This document shows positions 6,934 to 8,423 of a stretch of DNA of 8,423 bases, one piece after another; within the stretch, counting starts at the first letter, position 1; each line of letters starts with the position of its first letter. The notes beneath the pieces were generated by a model, which saw nothing but the letters and a program-made list of their open reading frames with translations, had not been told where the DNA came from and ran no database searches. The DNA is from Verrucomicrobiales bacterium (GTDB lineage: Bacteria > Verrucomicrobiota > Verrucomicrobiae > Limisphaerales > UBA9464). The translations under genes and the position numbers were made by a program. The stretch is from positions 1 to 8,423 of the forward strand of contig SXXZ01000240.1 of assembly GCA_005789375.1 (NCBI GenBank), read 5' to 3'.

Positions 6934-8423
6934 GTGCGGCAGGTCACATTCTGCGCTCTGGTATTGTCTGCCCTCGCGGCAACGACGCTGGCCGCCTCTC
7001 TTCCAGCCCCCGTGAAAGCGGCAGTCCGTCGCTACTGCCTCGACTGTCATGATGGAGACGTCAAGAAGGGCAACCTGGATCTCGGCAACATCTTGTCGGA
7101 CGACCTACAAACGCACTCCGTCGAATGGGAGCGAGTGGTTCGCAAACTCGCGGCCCGGCAAATGCCCCCCATCGGCAAGGACCGGCCCGTGGAGAAGGAG
7201 TTCGAACGCCTCGTAGCGACGCTCGGTTCGTCACTCGACACGTTGGCGGCGAACAACCCGAATCCCGGCCGCACCGACGCCTTCCACCGACTCAACCGCA
7301 CCGAGTATCGGAACACCATCCGGGATCTGCTCGACCTCGAGATCGATGCGGCGACACTGCTGCCTAAAGACGACGCGAGCCACGGATTCGACAACCTGAC
7401 GGGCGGCGATCTGTCACCCACCTTGCTCAACCGCTACATCTCTGCGGCCGAGAAAATCAGTCGCCTCGCCGTGGGTTCGCCAATCCTTAGGCCGAATGGC
7501 GACACTTATCGCCTAAAGCCAGACCTCACGCAGGAAGAGCACGTCGCAAACCTTCCACTCGGCACGCGCGGTGGAACATTAATCCGACACACGTTCCCCC
7601 GAGACGGCGAGTATGAGATCCAAATCCGCCTGACGCGCGACCGCAACGAGATGGTCGAAGGCCTGCACGAAACCCACGAACTCGAAGTCCTGCTAGATCG
7701 CGACACCGCGGCTCGATTCCAGGTGGGTCCCCCCAAGGGAAACCGGGACTATGAGACGGTGGATGCCCATCTGAAGGCGCGTATCCCAGTGAAGGCCGGA
7801 CTCCACGAAGTCGGCGTGACGTTCATTAAGAATTTGTCCTCGTTGGTAGAAACCCAGCGCGATCCCTACCAGGCCCGCTACAACATGCACCGGCATCCCA
7901 GGCTCTCGCCCGCGATCTATCAAGTGTCTGTCACCGGTCCCTACTCGTCGCGTGAAGCCGGTGAAATGGGTGAAACGGCCAGTCGTCGAAAACTCTTCGT
8001 GTGTTATCCGAAGAACCCCAGCGAAGAAAACGCCTGTGCCGAGCGCATTGTGTCGGCCTTCGCGCGCAGAGCCTACCGGCGGCCCGTGGTGGCCGCTGAT
8101 TTGGCCAAGCCACTGAAGTTCTACCACGAGGCCAAAGAAGCCGGCGGCTTTGAGGCGGGGATTGGATCGGCCCTCAGCGCGGTCCTCGTCAATCCTGAAT
8201 TTCTTTTTCGAATCGAGCGCGATCCCACCGATATGGCGCCAGCGACGGCCTACCGAATTAGCGACCTCGAACTGGCCTCGCGGTTGTCGTTCTTCCTCTG
8301 GAGCAGCATTCCGGATGAAGAGCTTCTGGCCATCGCCCAACGGGGTGAACTGCATCGGCCGAAGGTCCTGGAGAGCCAGGTGCGCCGGATGCTGGCCGAT
8401 CGGCGTTCCAGCAGTCTGGTCGA
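6934..8423 (+). CDS. PSCyt1-type/DUF1587/DUF1595/DUF1592 planctomycete cytochrome protein, 3'-truncated
   Basis: Open frame of 496 codons running off the window end. GTG at 6934 is chosen because it gives a compact Sec signal peptide (residues 1 to about 21-29: Arg2, hydrophobic VTFCALVLSALAATTLAA, then SLPAPVKA) just before the heme motif. An in-frame GTG at 6886 would add 16 residues; the in-frame stop at 6877-6879 rules out anything earlier. Next come CLDCH (35-39), a CxxCH heme-c site in a PSCyt1-like segment with KKGNLDL and ARQMPP; DUF1587 (PSD3) at about 117-179, FHRLNRTEYRNTIRDLL to LLNRYISAAEKI; a beta-rich region (about 180-350) resembling a carbohydrate-binding-like sandwich; DUF1595 (PSD5) at about 362-428, AFARRAYRRPV to NPEFLFRIE; and DUF1592 (PSD4) from about 440, LASRLSFFLWSSIPDEELL. 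PSCyt3 and PSD2 are expected past the edge. It is exported and probably heme-binding; its reaction is unknown. Domains firm, start moderately sure. Confidence 0.9.
   Translation, partial: MRQVTFCALVLSALAATTLAASLPAPVKAAVRRYCLDCHDGDVKKGNLDLGNILSDDLQTHSVEWERVVRKLAARQMPPIGKDRPVEKEFERLVATLGSSLDTLAANNPNPGRTDAFHRLNRTEYRNTIRDLLDLEIDAATLLPKDDASHGFDNLTGGDLSPTLLNRYISAAEKISRLAVGSPILRPNGDTYRLKPDLTQEEHVANLPLGTRGGTLIRHTFPRDGEYEIQIRLTRDRNEMVEGLHETHELEVLLDRDTAARFQVGPPKGNRDYETVDAHLKARIPVKAGLHEVGVTFIKNLSSLVETQRDPYQARYNMHRHPRLSPAIYQVSVTGPYSSREAGEMGETASRRKLFVCYPKNPSEENACAERIVSAFARRAYRRPVVAADLAKPLKFYHEAKEAGGFEAGIGSALSAVLVNPEFLFRIERDPTDMAPATAYRISDLELASRLSFFLWSSIPDEELLAIAQRGELHRPKVLESQVRRMLADRRSSSLV

Noticed and set aside
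7693..8355. 220-aa minus-strand frame near the window end
   Set aside because: It is antisense to the DUF1595/DUF1592 region of the last gene, whose plus frame has no stop from 6880 to the window end and carries the family motifs.

Overview
The window looks like chromosomal DNA from a member of the PVC superphylum, most likely Verrucomicrobia or a related planctomycete-type lineage. The basis is gene content. It carries two different 'planctomycete cytochrome' (PSCyt/PSD) proteins, a Tat-exported DUF1501 protein, a secreted formylglycine-type sulfatase and a secreted NHL-repeat propeller. The DNA is GC-rich. None of the four visible gene starts has a convincing Shine-Dalgarno sequence. All five products appear to be exported: four show an N-terminal Sec or Tat signal, and the fifth has lost its N-terminus at the window edge.

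Layout: (1) positions 1-1638, + strand, the 3' part of a DUF1549/DUF1553 (PSCyt2/PSD1) protein with a CxxCH motif. (2) 1644-3086, +, a DUF1501 protein starting 5 nt after the previous stop, so almost certainly the same operon. (3) 3087-3257, a convergent intergenic region with tandem stem-loops and a T-run, probably the end of that operon. (4) 3258-4346, - strand, a secreted six-bladed NHL propeller with an exact 57-residue repeat. (5) 4347-4911, a 565-bp divergent intergenic region with small palindromes and no convincing gene. (6) 4912-6630, +, a secreted arylsulfatase-type enzyme with an intact sulfatase signature. (7) 6631-6933, intergenic, with a GC-rich hairpin and a possible dispersed-repeat fragment. 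(8) 6934-8423, +, the 5' part of a DUF1587/DUF1595/DUF1592 cytochrome-type protein with its own CxxCH motif, cut by the window end. This last gene starts at GTG.

Taken together, this is an exported gene neighbourhood of the kind PVC bacteria carry in large numbers. A sulfatase, probably acting on sulfated glycans or another sulfate ester, is flanked by two heme-motif protein modules whose biochemical roles remain undefined in the literature I know. The first module is the classical PSD1 + DUF1501 pair. The second starts a PSD3/PSD5/PSD4 protein, whose usual partner is a DUF1552 (HXXSHH) protein, expected just downstream of the window. I see no CRISPR array, tRNA, rRNA, intact insertion sequence or phage gene. 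The most unusual non-coding element is the AT-palindrome block around 6856-6900, just upstream of the last gene.
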